Origin: Plectosphaerella cucumerina
Taxonomy: Eukaryota; Ascomycota; Sordariomycetes; Glomerellales; Plectosphaerellaceae
Assembly (NCBI GenBank): GCA_020746995.1
Contig: JAGPXD010000002.1
Location: forward strand, 124,001 to 188,000
Direction of reading: 5' to 3'
Length of the DNA stretch: 64,000 nucleotides
Below the pieces are notes generated by a model that was not told the DNA's origin, did no database searches, and saw nothing but the letters and a program-made list of their open reading frames with translations. Position numbers and translations under genes: made by a program. Within the stretch, counting starts at the first letter, position 1, and each line of letters starts with the position of its first letter. Positions 10,566-21,821 of this stretch are shown piece by piece.

Positions 10566-12773
10566 ACCACCGCCGCCCATGGACGGCTCAGATATTCGTG
10601 AGTTGAGACTCTTGTGAACCTTTGAGCATCGTCCATAGGCTGACTGTTGGATGTCAACCCGCAGTGCGCAAGAAGCTGTTGCGCCAGAATAGGGACCTCG
10701 CAAAGTCCAACGCCACCCTGACCATGCGCATCCGTGTGCTGGAGCAAGAAAAACAACACCTCATCTGCCAGAAGCTCGAGCTCGCAAGCCGTGTCCTGGA
10801 GCTGGAGCAGAAGCTGGAGCGCAATGCCACCCAGCGCATCGCCGACCAGGCCCTGGAGATTCGTGCGAAACTGGAGGCCCAGCTGGCCGACTGCATGTAC
10901 CTCCTGAGCGACCTTGGCCAGGAACCTCCTCGAAAGCGCAGACAACCCGCAAGCCCCCGCTCTGGCAAGGCCTCTAGAATGCGCCTTAGCATCACTCATC
11001 GCAGCCCCCCACGCCGCCGCATTATAGAGTCCGAAGAGGAGGCCGAGCTGCGCGCCATGTCTGAAGGGCGCCTGGTGCCCATTTTCGAGTCCCAGCATGC
11101 CTCGAGGCAGACCCTCAAGTGAGTTGCGCCCCTGCCGCTCCTGTCGTTAGCGCCTTACTGATGGCTAATGTTTCGACAGCCCCGAACAGATTCAAGCCCT
11201 GTGCTCAGCAGCGGCCGACTCCAGCAACCTGACTGAATCCCCAGAGCTTGGTCCTCCCCCTCTGTCCCGATTTGTCGACACAGACGCTGGGGCTCTCATG
11301 CCGCCACCACAGCAAAGCTCACCCTCCCCAACCCGGACTTCCGAACCCCCCGCCCAAAAAGAAGAGAAGCGCCTCCCATCGCCACTCGCCAGTCCCGTCA
11401 AGTCTGCAGAGACAAAGGCGGAGACCACGGCACCCGAAGTAGCGCGACCCAAATCCCCAACTCCACAGCCCGCACCGAAGCAACCTACCGTCACGGCACC
11501 CGATGCGCTGAGAACTGGCTCCAAACGAAAGTTCGCCAATAATGATTCCAACGCCCAAGACCCGAGCATGTTCGTCTCCGAACTGCCCCAATCCCGCGCC
11601 ACCGCTGCCATACGTAGCGAGAGGAAGAGCAAACCACTCAAAGAGTTGACAAGTCTGCGCCGCGAGGCCCAGGCAAAGCAAGCAGCGCCGTGTGGTGAAA
11701 ACAGGAAGCCATTGTCAGCCAAAAGCACAAACGAGAACATGGAGTCTCCCAAGAAGGTTTCGAAACCGCCAGCGTCCGCGCCGGCCAGTCCCAGCAAGGC
11801 CGGGAAAGCGAAAGGAAGAGCGCGCGATATCGACACTAGGTTGCAGGGCAAACTACCAGACCCGGTAGTGATTCAGTTGCCGATGGATCCTCCGACGCTG
11901 CCAACGCCGGTCACAACGGTGATCTCAGTAGAGGAGGTCCAACCGACGAAGGCCGAGCTTCTTTCTCCAGGCCCGCCGACTCCTACCCCTTCGGCGCCTC
12001 AAGCTCACGATACGCCACCTCCAGCAGACATTTCGGCTATGGGCGAGACCGCAAGACCGAGCCGTAGATCACGCGCTTCTGTCAGCTACGCCGAGCCCAA
12101 CCTTCGAGATAAGATGCGTCGCCCCACGAAGGAGCTTTTTGATGCCGTCACGGGAGACGGACGTAGCAAATCACGGCACTCGACCTCCAGGGTGGACGAT
12201 GTTCTTACTGCATCGACACCGGGATCTTCGACATCTCATCACGCGGTCGCCACATCCCTGGCGATGCCCGCGAACCCAAGGACGACTGGTGAGCACGGAG
12301 CTCGCAGCCCACTGGCGCAGAAGACACCAAAAGAATCAGATCGGACTCCACGGGGGCCGGCGATGTCCACGGTGCAAGACGTTACAGGCCAAGGTCCCGT
12401 GCAAGCCGGACCTGGGTCCAGGCGGGAGCACGTGTCCAAAGCACCTACGACAAGCGACCCTTATGATTTTACAGCTTCGTCGCCGGACAGCGAAGGGCCG
12501 GCCGCACCTATCGAAGACCTGAAGCCGGCGAGACGACAGTCCAAATCATCAAGACGCCTCTCCTCCATGGCAGATGGGGACTTTTCACTCGACAGCACGG
12601 AGACCAAGCAGAAGCCCAAGTCTACAGCGGGCAAGAAGCGGGCATCCATCGCGCACCAGCGTGCTGACCGCGGCCCTGCTGTCGAGGTAGAGGCCGAGAC
12701 GATGGGCACCACCAGAGGAGATGCGGCTCCTAGGGCCATGGTCACTGGCAGGAGGAGGAGCACGATGGTATGA
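10549..12773 (+). CDS. SGO1: Shugoshin, centromeric cohesin protector
   Basis: Three exons (10549-10597, 10665-11118, 11180-12773) encode 698 aa. Introns of 67 and 61 nt are GTGAGT...CCGCAG (phase 1) and GTGAGT...TCGACAG (phase 2). Residues about 18-100 form the N-terminal coiled coil (LRQNRDLAKSNATL, VLELEQKLERN) typical of shugoshins, where PP2A binds. The middle is long and disordered. At about 460-485 sits the conserved basic C-terminal SGO motif (SRRSRASVSYAEPNLRDKM), which contacts phosphorylated histone H2A. The protein ends GRRRSTMV, matching the basic end of fungal shugoshins. Shugoshin protects centromeric cohesin and helps sense kinetochore tension. Its divergent neighbour is Dad2, also a kinetochore protein. 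Confidence 0.95.
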
Positions 12774-13152
12774 CCAGCGCGAAGTATTTGATGTAATGAC
12801 GCAGCCCTTCAGCAAAGGGTGTTCTCGGAGTTGGATGCCTACCTTTTAGAATTGTGGCCGCCTTTCCTACGTTTGGAGCGGCCAAGCAACAGCGTCTCAT
12901 TTGGGCCAGCCTGTCTGTTGTTGCTCTGAAGATACCACCCTTGTTTCCCAGCTTTCCTGTTACTGTCCCGGCGTGAGCGTCAGCTAGCGAAATGAGGGCA
13001 TCCAATCGAAGTCATTTGGTTTGTCGGAGAAAAAGTTGATATGCATTAAGTGCTGCAAAGGAGTTCCGCCACCATCCGCCTCAAATGTCGACACTTCAAG
13101 TCGTCTCGTCTGCCCCGCTGGTCGGTCATCATCACCTCGATGGGGAGGGAGG
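12774..13152. other. Convergent intergenic region
   Basis: This 379-bp gap lies between the convergent 3' ends of shugoshin and VPS29. It should hold two 3' UTRs. No gene or structured element is evident. Confidence 0.5.
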
Positions 13153-13893
13153 TCATGATCCGCCTGACGGCTCGACAGGCTTGGTGTACGTGACCTTTTC
13201 CACCGCAACGCTCTCATTACCCTTGTCGTCTTTCCGCAGCTGGTAGACGTAGAGTGTGAGCGAGATGCCCTGGACCTAGACGGAGGATCCGTGTTAGAAG
13301 ATGGTCACAGCGATGCCGGTCCTGGCGTACGCCGAGTACTCACGTCCATCAGGCAAAAGCTCGGCACGGGCTCTTCTCCGTCCTTGCCCCATCCCACCGC
13401 GAATGCGCCAGTGGCGCTGCCGGGGTTGACGAAGAACTTGTCCATGTACTCGAAGGCGTCGAAACGGTGGGTGCCGCCTCCCCAGCAGAGCACGTCCACG
13501 TCGAGCTTGTTCGCCTCGGCCAGGAGCAGGTCGGGTTCGGAGGAGACGAGGGTGAAGCCTTCGAGGAAGCCGATGCGCAGGGAGCCGTGGGTGACGACCT
13601 GGGTCAGGGGGAGACCGGCGGCCTCGACATCGTAGCGGCCCTTGACGATCTTCAGGTCGGGCGCAATGGTGCGCAGGTATTCGTACGTGTGGCGGTCGGT
13701 GAGGTTTCCGAGGCAGAGGGTCTGGCCGATTTTGCCGGGCGCGAGCAGCTTCTTGAACTGTGGAGGTGGAGAGAGGTTAGCTGTGGCCGGATTGCGTCGC
13801 GAAGGATCGGAGAGCATGGCGGACCTTTGCGGGGATGTCGAGGGCGCGATCCGGGATATGGAGGTCTCCGATGACAAGTATCAGGAAGGCCAT
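13153..13893 (-). CDS. VPS29: Retromer subunit Vps29
   Basis: Three exons on the minus strand (13893-13825, 13757-13344, 13275-13153) encode 201 aa. Both introns are phase 0. The first has an unusual GTCCGC donor but a good GCTAAC branch site and a CTCCACAG acceptor. The product starts MAFLILVIGDLHIPDRALDI and continues KFKKLLAPGKIGQTLCLGNL. This is the metallophosphoesterase-like fold of Vps29, with GDLH, GNL(T), VKGRYD and VTHG positions. Vps29 is a scaffold rather than an active phosphatase. It binds Vps35 in the retromer, which returns sorting receptors from endosomes to the Golgi. The length is typical of fungal orthologues. Confidence 0.95.
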
Positions 13894-15334
13894 GGTGACG
13901 AGATCACTGCACGCTGGCGGTTACGAAGAACGAGAGCGCTGGAAGGAGAACACAAGGGCTGCGTCTCGGTGTTCGGGTCGTTGAAGTTGACTTGGAGGAG
14001 CTTCAGGAGCTTGCCTGGAAAGCAGCTGGAGCTGTCAGGCCGGAAGGCTGGGGGTTGGTGACGGGCGACCCCGCGGACTTGTACCTCTCCGATGCAGGAG
14101 CTGCTGAGCCGGGATTCGTCTTGGAAAGCTGAATCGGACGCGATACTCCAGGTGAGCTGAAGTCGTCGAGTTCGAAAGGGCGTCGTGGGTGTAAGTCGGT
14201 CAGACACCAGCGCATATACACCTCCCGCATTACCAGGTGCCAGTGCAAGATGCAGGTGGTAGCGCGATGGTCGCATGCGTTACGTCAGCAAAGGTTGTCA
14301 TGGTGGAGCTGGGGATACAGGCACTGAACGACATCCATTGACATCCATGGAGTGTTGCTTCGATGGAGCTACGATGACAGCCATCGAGTCGCCAAATGAG
14401 ATCATATGCATCTTTTACAACAAAAAATGGATTGATTCCCTTCCGAACATTGACGAGCACGCCGCCGCCCTCGACTTCGGAGCCAGTCTTCATACAGCTG
14501 TGGACCTTGTGAGGAAAGCCAAAAGGCACACAGGTACCTGGTATAAAGAAATGGAAGCATTCGTATCACAGACGCTCCATTTCGTCTTTTCAGGACACCA
14601 GCAGTGACATATCAACAGGCGATGTCAACGGCATAATGTTGTTGGACAGGCACATTGGCCACGGTGCCACACACTGCGCCACATCAAGATGGACAGCAGC
14701 GGGGAGCTCGAGTCAGCACCACGACCCAATGCCTGCAAGAATGCTCAAGCTGTCCGCGGGGCTTGCCGCCCGAGATGAGGGTCCTTCAATCCAGAGAGGT
14801 TCAGGCTGCGGCGGTGACCTCCGCAGTCCGCTTCTTCATGATTCCCCACCGTGCATTAGACACTTGAATGCCGAGTTTCCTCCGTTCGCGAGGCTCCGGG
14901 TAACGGACGTGCCCGCGCGTGTTCAAAATCACGCCTTGGCCGATGATGATTGTCCCAATTGCAGAGGGAGACCAAAAATCTTGAGCCAGTTTGCCTCTTC
15001 AACCCCCAGAACTCACCGTCGTGACAGCTCATTGGGCCGGCCCCTGGAAACCTATCCAGATTCAACCACTGGACCGAGCTCTCTCCCCCACGGACTTCAT
15101 TCCTGACGTCCACTGTCCCCCCTCTTCCTCCTCTCAGCCTCCGCCTGTTGGCCAAACACAACCAGCTCCCGCCCGCCCCTTCGCTTTCGACCCGGCCGAA
15201 CTCCAACCTTTCCATCCAATCGACGCTCCAGCTCGCCCGCCCAAACCCCCGATCGGCTAGCTTCCGTGTCATCGGCACAGAGTCCCGGCGCGTCGGCAGG
15301 AGTCCCGCTCCGTCACAGTCTCAGTCTCTCTCCA
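13894..15334. other. Divergent intergenic region VPS29 / AGX1
   Basis: This 1.4-kb gap lies between divergent genes. No credible gene is present; a 110-codon frame at 14275-14607 has no support. The right part (about 15100-15330) is pyrimidine-rich, as expected for the promoter and leader of the aminotransferase transcript. Confidence 0.5.
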
Positions 15335-15487
15335 ATGCATACCGTCTTTAGACGCCTCCCGCTCCGCACTATTCGACCTGAGGGGATGACTCTCCACACG
15401 CTTAAGAACCCCTCATCAGCCAGGATCTCGCTGGTTGCGGGACACCTCGGCTCGTCTCCGACCTCTACACCATCCACGTCACAGCTT
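15335..15487 (+). CDS. Possible upstream exon with mitochondrial leader of AGX1
   Basis: An ATG at 15335 opens 51 codons starting MHTVFRRLPLRTIRPEG, Arg-rich with no acidic residue until position 16, like a mitochondrial presequence. The segment ends at a GTAAGA donor (15488). A GT...AAACAG intron of 116 nt then joins it in phase 0 to CCT AGG CCC CAT TCC ACC ATG, in frame with the AGX1 start at 15622. The extended protein would be 442 aa. Animal AGT genes use alternative starts to send the enzyme to mitochondria or peroxisomes, so an equivalent here is plausible. It could instead be a spliced 5' UTR. A TATATAG at 15541-15547 inside the intron could drive a shorter transcript. Confidence 0.5.
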
Positions 15488-15621
15488 GTAAGATACCCCT
15501 CTACACACCTATCTACCTTCCTACCACCACCTTCCCTTGCTATATAGCTTTCCCCGGACTTCACACACTCAGCTCACCCCGTGTTTCTTCCCCCGTCAAA
15601 CAGCCTAGGCCCCATTCCACC

Positions 15622-16995
15622 ATGTCCACCCAACCTGAACACGCCGCCCTGCTCATCCCGGGCCCCATTGAGTTCGATGATGCCGTCCTCCATTCCATGA
15701 GCCACTACAGGTAAGCAGGTACCCCCCTTCCCTCTCCTCTTATCCGTCCCGACTGCGTCATTCGGCTGAAGCTGACCCCTGAGCGACCCAACAGCGAGAG
15801 CCATGTCGGCCCCGCATTTGTAGCTACCTTTGGCGAGACCTTGTCCATGCTCCGGAAGCTCTTCCAGACTTCGCATCCCGGCTCGCAACCCTTCGTCCTG
15901 TCAGGCTCTGGTACCCTCGGCTGGGACCTCGTCGCCGCAAACCTCGTCGAGGCCAATGAGGACGTCCTGGTGCTTTCCACTGGCTACTTCGGTGCTGGCT
16001 TCGCCGACTGCTTCAAGACGTACGGCGCCAACGTCACGCAGCTGACCGGCCCCGTCGGTGGCAGGCCGCAGCTCCCCGAGATCGAGAAGGCCCTGTCGGA
16101 GAAGAAGTACAAGGTCATCACCGTGACTCACGTCGACACCTCTACCGGTGTTCTCAGCGAGCTCAAGGAGCTCTCCAAGCTTGTGCACAGGGTCTCTCCG
16201 GATACCCTGCTCATCGTCGACGGCGTGTGCAGTGTCGCTTGCGAGGAGATCGCTTTTGACGAGTGGAAGCTCGACGGCGTTGTCACCGCAAGCCAGAAGG
16301 CCATCGGCTGCCCCGCTGGTCTGTCCATCTCCATGTTCAGCGAGAGGGCCATGTCCGCCTTCCAGAACCGCAAGACCCCCGTGCCGGCCTACTTCGCCTC
16401 CATGAAGAACTGGACACACAGTGCGTGCCACTCGGTCCCCCTTTGTGATGCCCCGACGAGACTGACCCTTCCTTCCAGTCATGCAAAACTACGAGGCCAA
16501 GAAGCCCTCGTACTTTGCGACGCCATCCCCTCAGCTGATCCGGGCCCTTCACACCGCCCTCACCCAGATCCTGCAGAAGCCCCTGGCGGAACGGTTCGCC
16601 CGCCATGCGGAGGTCTCCGACAAGATCAAGCAGGCCGTCGCCAACCTGGGTCTTAAGCTGGTGGCCACCAAGCCCGAGGACCAGGCCCACGCCATGACCG
16701 CCATTTACCTGCCTGAGACAGTCAAGGCTGCCGAGCTGCTGCCCGTTCTCGCAAGGAAGGGTGTCGTCTTCGCCGGCGGCATCCACAAGGAGATCGCGCC
16801 CAAGTACATCCGTTTCGGCCACATGGGCGTCTCAGTGGTAAGTCGATGTCCCTTCCGAGCCCCGCACGCCGGCCGAAAGATACACCAGAGCCTTGCTAAA
16901 TATGACTGCAGACCGACCCCAACAGGAAGGAGATCGATAACGCGCTCAAGGCGCTGGAGGAGGGGCTTACGCATCTGGGTTATCAAAAGGCATAG
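15622..16995 (+). CDS. AGX1: Alanine-glyoxylate aminotransferase, class V
   Basis: Four exons (15622-15710, 15795-16420, 16479-16837, 16912-16995) encode 385 aa, with introns in phases 2, 1 and 0. The fold-type I, class V aminotransferase signature is clear: LIPGPIEFDDAVL at the N-terminus, SGSGTLGWD near 70, HVDTSTGVL, then VDGVCSVACEE with the PLP-binding Asp. The Schiff-base Lys is K198 in TASQKAIGCPAG. The C-terminal domain includes VVFAGGIHKEIAPKYIRFGHMG. The enzyme converts glyoxylate and alanine to glycine and pyruvate, using PLP. It feeds glycine synthesis and detoxifies glyoxylate. The C-terminus (GYQKA) is not a canonical peroxisomal PTS1. A separate upstream exon may add a mitochondrial leader. 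Serine-pyruvate aminotransferase activity is a possible overlap. Confidence 0.93.
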
Positions 16996-18052
16996 AACAG
17001 CCACGGAGGGCCGTGAGCGAGTAAATAGAAACGACATGCCTCGAATCTGGCCATGTGCGAACGTGTAGAATAGAACGGCACAGGTACACCGGGAGGCCTG
17101 GACATTCCGTGGATTCAAGATGTTCGAGATTATTCCAGTGGCTTCTCTTGATGTGTGGGGTTATTTGGTTGCTGTGCTGGCAGGGCCCAAGCTTTCCTGC
17201 CAACCTTCGGTGCAGATGCTGCAGCTGCAGGTGCCGTTATAAGGGCGGGTGCCAGTGACGGTTTGCCGCCACCAGTTGGCTAGTCGTAGCAGCCAAGGGC
17301 GCAGATATCTTGCGCCGATTGAAAGCTGGGCAAAAGTCGGGCATCTTGAACGAATGGAAGAGCATCGAGATGCGTGGGATGGCGTACAAGTAGAAGTACC
17401 GGTACCCGGTGCGTCACCAGAGCCGGGGGCCACAGTCCGCCGTCCGGCAGCCGCGGCGCGCTGGAACCAATGGAAGATGCACCTGCGCGGGAGCTTGGAG
17501 GGGCCATCCTGTCGCGTCCAGCCTCAGCTGGTCAAAGCTTCCGAAGGTACCGCTACTTTTCTGGTGGAGTCCGACAGCCTGGCTGACAAAATTGGTTAAC
17601 CCCCGCCATCTCTCTTCACTGTTACCTCGATCGATACCTACCTGCCTCAATCCCATGCTCCCTCTCCCCTCCCGCTCGTAGACTTTCTCCTCTCGCAACC
17701 GACCGCTTCCACCGCCGAAACTCCACCGACAGGATCGAGCTTTTCCCGTGCCTCGCCCTGTGGACTTTGCCCGCGCTTTCCTTGGGCCTTTCCGCCGCTT
17801 CAACGCGCCGCATCAGGTGACCCCGCCTGGCTGCCCTTCGCGCCGCCATCCACCACCAGCCTTGCCCATATTGCCCGCCTCCGCCTCGCCTCGCCCTGCT
17901 CATCCCGCCCGCCCGCAACACCCCCTTCCCCGAGGAAGTCAAGCCCGGACGGCCGACGACTTCTTCCGAATACACAAACACCGACTGCACCTTGCACTTC
18001 GCAGCCTTCATACTACTACACCCCCGCGCGCGCAACCGATACCACCACTCCG
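16996..18052. other. Intergenic region, CRM1 promoter and leader
   Basis: This gap of about 1.06 kb lies between AGX1 and CRM1 on the same strand. The last 450 bp are strongly pyrimidine-rich (C/T runs with few G), typical of a fungal 5' leader around transcription start. No gene is visible. Confidence 0.5.
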
Positions 18053-21000
18053 ATGACGATCACGCTTCCGGAGCTGGACAACATTGTCCGCACCTTCTAC
18101 TCAGAAAAGGATCAGGCGCTGGTTAGAAATCCCACGTCCTTGTCTCCAGCTTCCTCACGGTTGCTAATAAACCCAACAACAGCGAAAGCAAGCAGACGCT
18201 GCTCTGAACCAGGTACGACGGACCCAGACCTCTCCCGCACACCGACGAACCCTTTTAACCGTCTTTACCACAGTTCAAGGAGGACCCCGATGCCTGGCTT
18301 CTCGTCGATAAGATCCTGAGTGATGCCACCGTCCCCGAGACCAAGTGTACGTGCCTGTCTGCCCCTCTCTTCGCGTAGTAGTAGCAGTAGCTCTGACCAG
18401 TGGGCAGTCATCGGTTTGACCGTGCTCGACAATGTCATCCTGACGAGATGGAAGGTGCTCCCCAGGGAGCAGTGTGTTGGTAAGTCAACTATCACCGACT
18501 GGACCCTCCGTTGTGATACCCTCGCTGACCCTCCGCTCCAGGAATCCGCAACTTCGTCGTCCAGTTCATTCTCCAGCTCTCTAAGGACGAGGCGACCATG
18601 AAGTCGGAGAGCACGCTGCTCCACAAGCTCAACCTCGTCCTCATCTCGATCCTCAAGCAAGACTGGCCTCACAACTGGCCTACATTCATCAACGAGATCA
18701 TCACCGCTTGCCACTCCAGCCTCTCGGTCTGCGAGAACAACATGCATATCCTCAAGCTCCTCTCCGAGGAGATTTTCGACTTCTCCGCCGATCAGATGAC
18801 CTCCACCAAGACCCGAAACCTCAAGACCACGATGTGCAACGAGTTTTCGCAGATCTTCCAGCTGTGCCAGGAGGTGCTCAGCTCGGCGACGCAGTTTAGT
18901 TTGATCAACGCCACCCTCGAGACCCTCCTGCGCTTTTGCAACTGGATCCCGCTTGGCTACATCTTCGAGACTCCCCTTATCGACACGCTCCGCACGCGGT
19001 TCCTCCCCCAACCCGAGTTCCGCAACGTCACTCTTCAGTGTTTGACCGAGATTGGTGGCCTCCAGACTGGCGGCCCAGGACAACCTAACTCGTACGACGA
19101 GCAGCTGGTCAAGATGTTCACCGAGGTTCTCACTACCATCTCCACCATTATCCCCATCTCTATGGACCTCAAGTCCACCTACCCCAGCAGCAACTCCAAG
19201 GACCAGGAGTTTGTCCAGAACCTGGCTCTATTCCTGTCGAACTTCTTCGGCATGCACTTGAGCGTGAGATGACCATCATTTCGCAAATGACTGCGCAGCA
19301 GCTGACACGATTATAGCTAATCGAGAACCTCCCTAACCGGGATTATCTCACCCACGGCCACTTCTACCTGGTCCGGATTTCGCAGATCGATGATCGGGAG
19401 ATCTTCAAGATCTGTCTCGACTACTGGCTTAAGGTCGTTCAGGAGCTGTATGACGAGATGCAGCAGCTTCCCATGAACGACCTCAACCCAATGCTGGGCA
19501 TGGGCGGTATGGCCGCTGCTGGCGCCGGCGCCCCCAATCCCGGCATGCTCGAGAACTACCCGCTTCGGAAACACAAGTACAAGGAGGTCCTTTCCAACCT
19601 CCGCCAGGTCATGATCGAGAGGATGGTCCGTCCCGAGGAAGTCCTCATCGTCGAGAACGACGAGGGCGAAATCGTCCGCGAGTTCGTCAAGGAGAGCGAC
19701 ACTGTACAGCTGTACAAGACCATCCGCGAGTGCCTGGTGTACCTGACGCACCTGGACGTCCTCGACACCGAGAGCATCATGACGGAGAAGCTCGCTCGCC
19801 AAGTCGACGGCTCCGAGTGGTCATGGCACAACTGCAACGTTCTGTGCTGGGCCATTGGTTCCATCTCGCTGGCCATGAATGAGGAGACCGAGAAGAGGTT
19901 CCTCGTTACCGTTATCAAAGATCTTCTCGGACTGACCGAGATGAAGCGTGGTAAGGACAACAAGGCTGTGGTGGCCAGTAACATCATGTACATTGTGGGA
20001 CAGTACCCCCGGTTCCTTAAGGCACACTGGAAGTTCCTCAAGACCGTGGTCAACAAACTCTTTGAGTTCATGCACGAGTCGCACGAAGGTACGATCCCCC
20101 GAACCCCAGCCCAGACCCTGACCCTCTTGCTGACGTGAAGTGCAGGTGTTCAGGACATGGCTTGCGATACGTTCATCAAGATCGCCAGGCAATGCCGTCG
20201 CCACTTCGTTGCGCTGCAGCCGAGCGAGACTGAGCCCTTCATCGAGGAGATTGTGCGCAACATGGCCAAGATCACATGCGATCTCACGCCCCAGCAGATC
20301 CACACCTTCTACGAGGCCTGCGGCTACATGGTCGCGGCTCAGGGCAACAAGCACCAGCAGGAGCGCCTTCTCGCGGACCTGATGGCCATCCCCAACGCCG
20401 CCTGGGATGAAGTGATCAAGATGGCGAACCAGGATCCGACCTTCCTGGAGAACGCCGAAACCATTAAGATCATCGGCAACATCATGAAGACAAACGTGTC
20501 CGCCTGTTCCTCGATCGGATCATACTTCTACCCGCAGATCGGCCGCATCTTCCACGACATGCTGCAGATGTACCAGGCGACGAGCCAGCTCATCTCGCAG
20601 GCGGTGCAGAACCAGGGTGAGATCGTCACCAAGATGCCCAACGTCCGAGGACTGCGGACTATCAAGAAGGAGATCCTCAAGCTGGTCGAGACCTACGTGG
20701 AAAAGGCCGAGGAACTCAACGCGGTGCGCCAGCAGATGGTGCCTCCTCTTCTGGAGGCCATCCTCACCGATTACAACCGCAATGTGCCGGGTGCTCGTGA
20801 CGCCGAGGTTCTCAGGGCCATCACCGCCATTGTCACCAAGCTTTCTGTGAGTATACCCGGACCGACGACAGCGTGGTGCATGCTAACGAGTGGCGCAGAA
20901 CCTGATGGAGGATCAAATTCCCGGCATCATGGAGAACGTCTTTGAGTGCACTCTGACCATGATCAACAAGGACTTTTCCGAGTTCCCCGAGTTCCGCGTG

Positions 21001-21821
21001 GAGTTCTTCAACCTCCTCCGCGCCATCAACCTGCACTGCTTCCCTGGTGAGTAGCCGTGCACACAACCCAGCCCCCGAATGATCTAGCTAACAATGTCAT
21101 CCAGCCCTCCTGAAGCTTGACAACCACCAGTTCAAGTACATCATCGACTCGTGCACCTGGGCGTTCAAGCACAACAACCGTGACGTCGAGGCTGCCGGTC
21201 TGAGCATGTGCCTGGAGCTGATTAACAACATTGCCGAGACGGACGTTCAGACGTCCAATGCGTTCTTCCAGCAGTTCTTCATTTCCATCCTTCAGGACGT
21301 CTTCTTCGTCCTCACCGACTCGGATCACAAGGCCGGATTCAAGACGCAGTCTATGATCCTGATGAGACTCTTCTACTTCGTCCACCCGGCCGACGGCACG
21401 ACGCCCAAGATCCAGGGCCCCATCTACCCTCCCGACCAGGCCCCTGGCGGGACACCAAACAAGGAGTTCCTCGGCACATTTGTGGCGAACCTGCTCCGCA
21501 CCGCCTTCTCCAACCTGCAGCCGTATGTCTTCCATTCCAATGCCAGCTGACAGGTATGAATCGATGGCTAACTATGCTTTCAGGGCTCAAATCTCAAGTT
21601 TCGTGGAGGGTCTTTTCCTTCTCAACACGCAGTACGACAAGTTCCGCCTGAACCTGCGTGACTTCTTGATCTCGCTCAAGGAGTTCGCTGGCGACAATGC
21701 CGAACTCTTCTCGGTCGAGAAGGAGCAGCAGGAGAGAGATGCCAAGGCTGCCGACTTTGAGCGCCGCGGCAAGATCGGAGGTCTGCTGAAGCCCTCTGAG
21801 CTGGAGGACGACGAGCTATGA
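18053..21821 (+). CDS. CRM1: Exportin-1 / Crm1 nuclear export receptor
   Basis: Ten exons: 18053-18121, 18183-18212, 18274-18346, 18408-18479, 18542-19263, 19317-20088, 20146-20846, 20899-21046, 21105-21522 and 21584-21821. All introns are 52-62 nt and phase-consistent, giving 1080 aa, the usual Crm1 size. The N-terminal importin-beta domain includes FKEDPDAWLLVDKIL and the CRIME-type block QDWPHNWPTFINEI. The NES-groove region reads KRGKDNKAVVASNIMYIVGQ. The next block is HEGVQDMACDTFIKIARQCR. Crm1 carries leucine-rich NES cargo out of the nucleus with Ran-GTP. The residue equivalent to the leptomycin-B target Cys (human 528, S. pombe 529) is Thr529 here, in LLGLTEMK. The first four exons are very short, with small introns packed at the 5' end. 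Confidence 0.97.

Noticed and set aside
14275..14607. 110-codon frame between VPS29 and AGX1
   Set aside because: No similarity to any family I know, isolated, and within a divergent promoter region.
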